Of a DNA stretch of 64,000 bases, positions 63,838 to 64,000 are shown one piece after another. Each line of letters opens with the position of its first letter. Positions within the stretch are counted from its first letter, which is position 1. The notes under the pieces are model-generated. The model searched no databases and was not told the origin of the DNA. It was given only the letters and a program-made list of their open reading frames with translations. The DNA comes from Ch128b sp964527925 (lineage in GTDB: Bacteria; Bacteroidota; Ignavibacteria; Ch128b), in assembly GCA_964527925.1 (NCBI GenBank), contig CAZGQO010000006.1:1-64000 (forward strand), written 5' to 3'. The position numbers and the translations under genes were made by a program.

Positions 63838-64000
63838 CTACAACTCCTCGATGATGATTTTATTATTAGTGTAGATACAAATTTCTGCTGCTGTTTTCAA
63901 CGATTCTTGAACAATTTCTTTAGCAGATAAGTCGCTATGCTTGATTAACATTTTAGCGGCTGCAAGTGCATAGTTTCCGCCAGAACCAATCGAAACTATA
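63838..64000 (-). CDS. hslV: ATP-dependent protease subunit HslV, C-terminal part (runs off the window)
   Basis: The visible frame, read from the right edge, is a complete C-terminus of HslV: IGSGGNYALAAAKMLIKHS then LSAKEIVQESLKTAAEICIYTNN and IIIEEL, ending in TAG. It is the peptidase partner of HslU, a proteasome-like threonine protease. The N-terminal part, with the catalytic threonine, lies outside the window. Confidence 0.95.
   Translation of the reverse strand, partial: IVSIGSGGNYALAAAKMLIKHSDLSAKEIVQESLKTAAEICIYTNNKIIIEEL

Overview
The window reads as a chromosomal segment of an AT-rich, diderm bacterium of the Bacteroidota/Chlorobi superphylum, most likely an Ignavibacteria-type lineage. 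Supporting signs are two secreted proteins with type IX secretion C-terminal domains (one with an intact NYPNPFNP motif), several lipoproteins and Sec signal peptides, an aromatic-ended outer-membrane barrel protein, a two-gene UbiA/UbiX module, a tricorn-type S41 protease and a sigma-54 enhancer-binding protein. No rRNA and no insertion sequence is visible. One tRNA (initiator fMet) is present. The taxonomic placement is inferred from gene content, not from a marker search.

Layout. 1-530: leader-distal end of a CRISPR array (four full or near-full repeats and one decayed one; no cas genes in the window), followed by two palindromic elements whose flanks match the CRISPR repeat. 1.1-12.7 kb: TerC, a Ni/Co-type transporter with a His-rich loop, an isoprenylcysteine methyltransferase-like protein, a TMTC-like membrane/TPR protein, an esterase/M1 peptidase operon, a T9SS-type gene with five in-frame stop codons but no frameshift, DUF2721 and TPR proteins. 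12.9-18.9 kb: SemiSWEET-type protein, valS, ubiA-ubiX, an ECF sigma/anti-sigma pair, a broken GIY-YIG nuclease gene and tRNA-fMet.

18.9-21.3 kb: a compact minus-strand operon of seven small genes, three with CxxC thiol-redox motifs and three tiny membrane proteins with a conserved Cys-Pro, plus DUF302. It looks like an undescribed membrane thiol/sulfur relay. 21.4-27.0 kb: a complete oligopeptide ABC transporter split into two divergent units.

27.0-44.0 kb: a dense signalling island. It holds a Ser/Thr kinase-ATPase-TPR giant, a sigma-54 activator, then a well-formed -24/-12 promoter driving a lipoprotein/TPR/GAF-HATPase unit whose histidine kinase lacks its phospho-acceptor His. A PAS histidine kinase, two tandem paralogous hybrid kinases (the second with a dead receiver) and an unrecognised lipoprotein follow. 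This is the strongest candidate for a novel regulatory system.

44.1-64 kb: Pit phosphate transporter with its DUF47 partner, tricorn-like protease, a GT2 glycosyltransferase coupled to a HIT-like DUF4922 protein, a GT4 glycosyltransferase, a 1354-residue T9SS exoprotein preceded by an overlapping 15-codon ORF, an RRM RNA-binding protein, an internally duplicated His-containing helical exported protein, an outer-membrane barrel protein, and hslU with the end of hslV.
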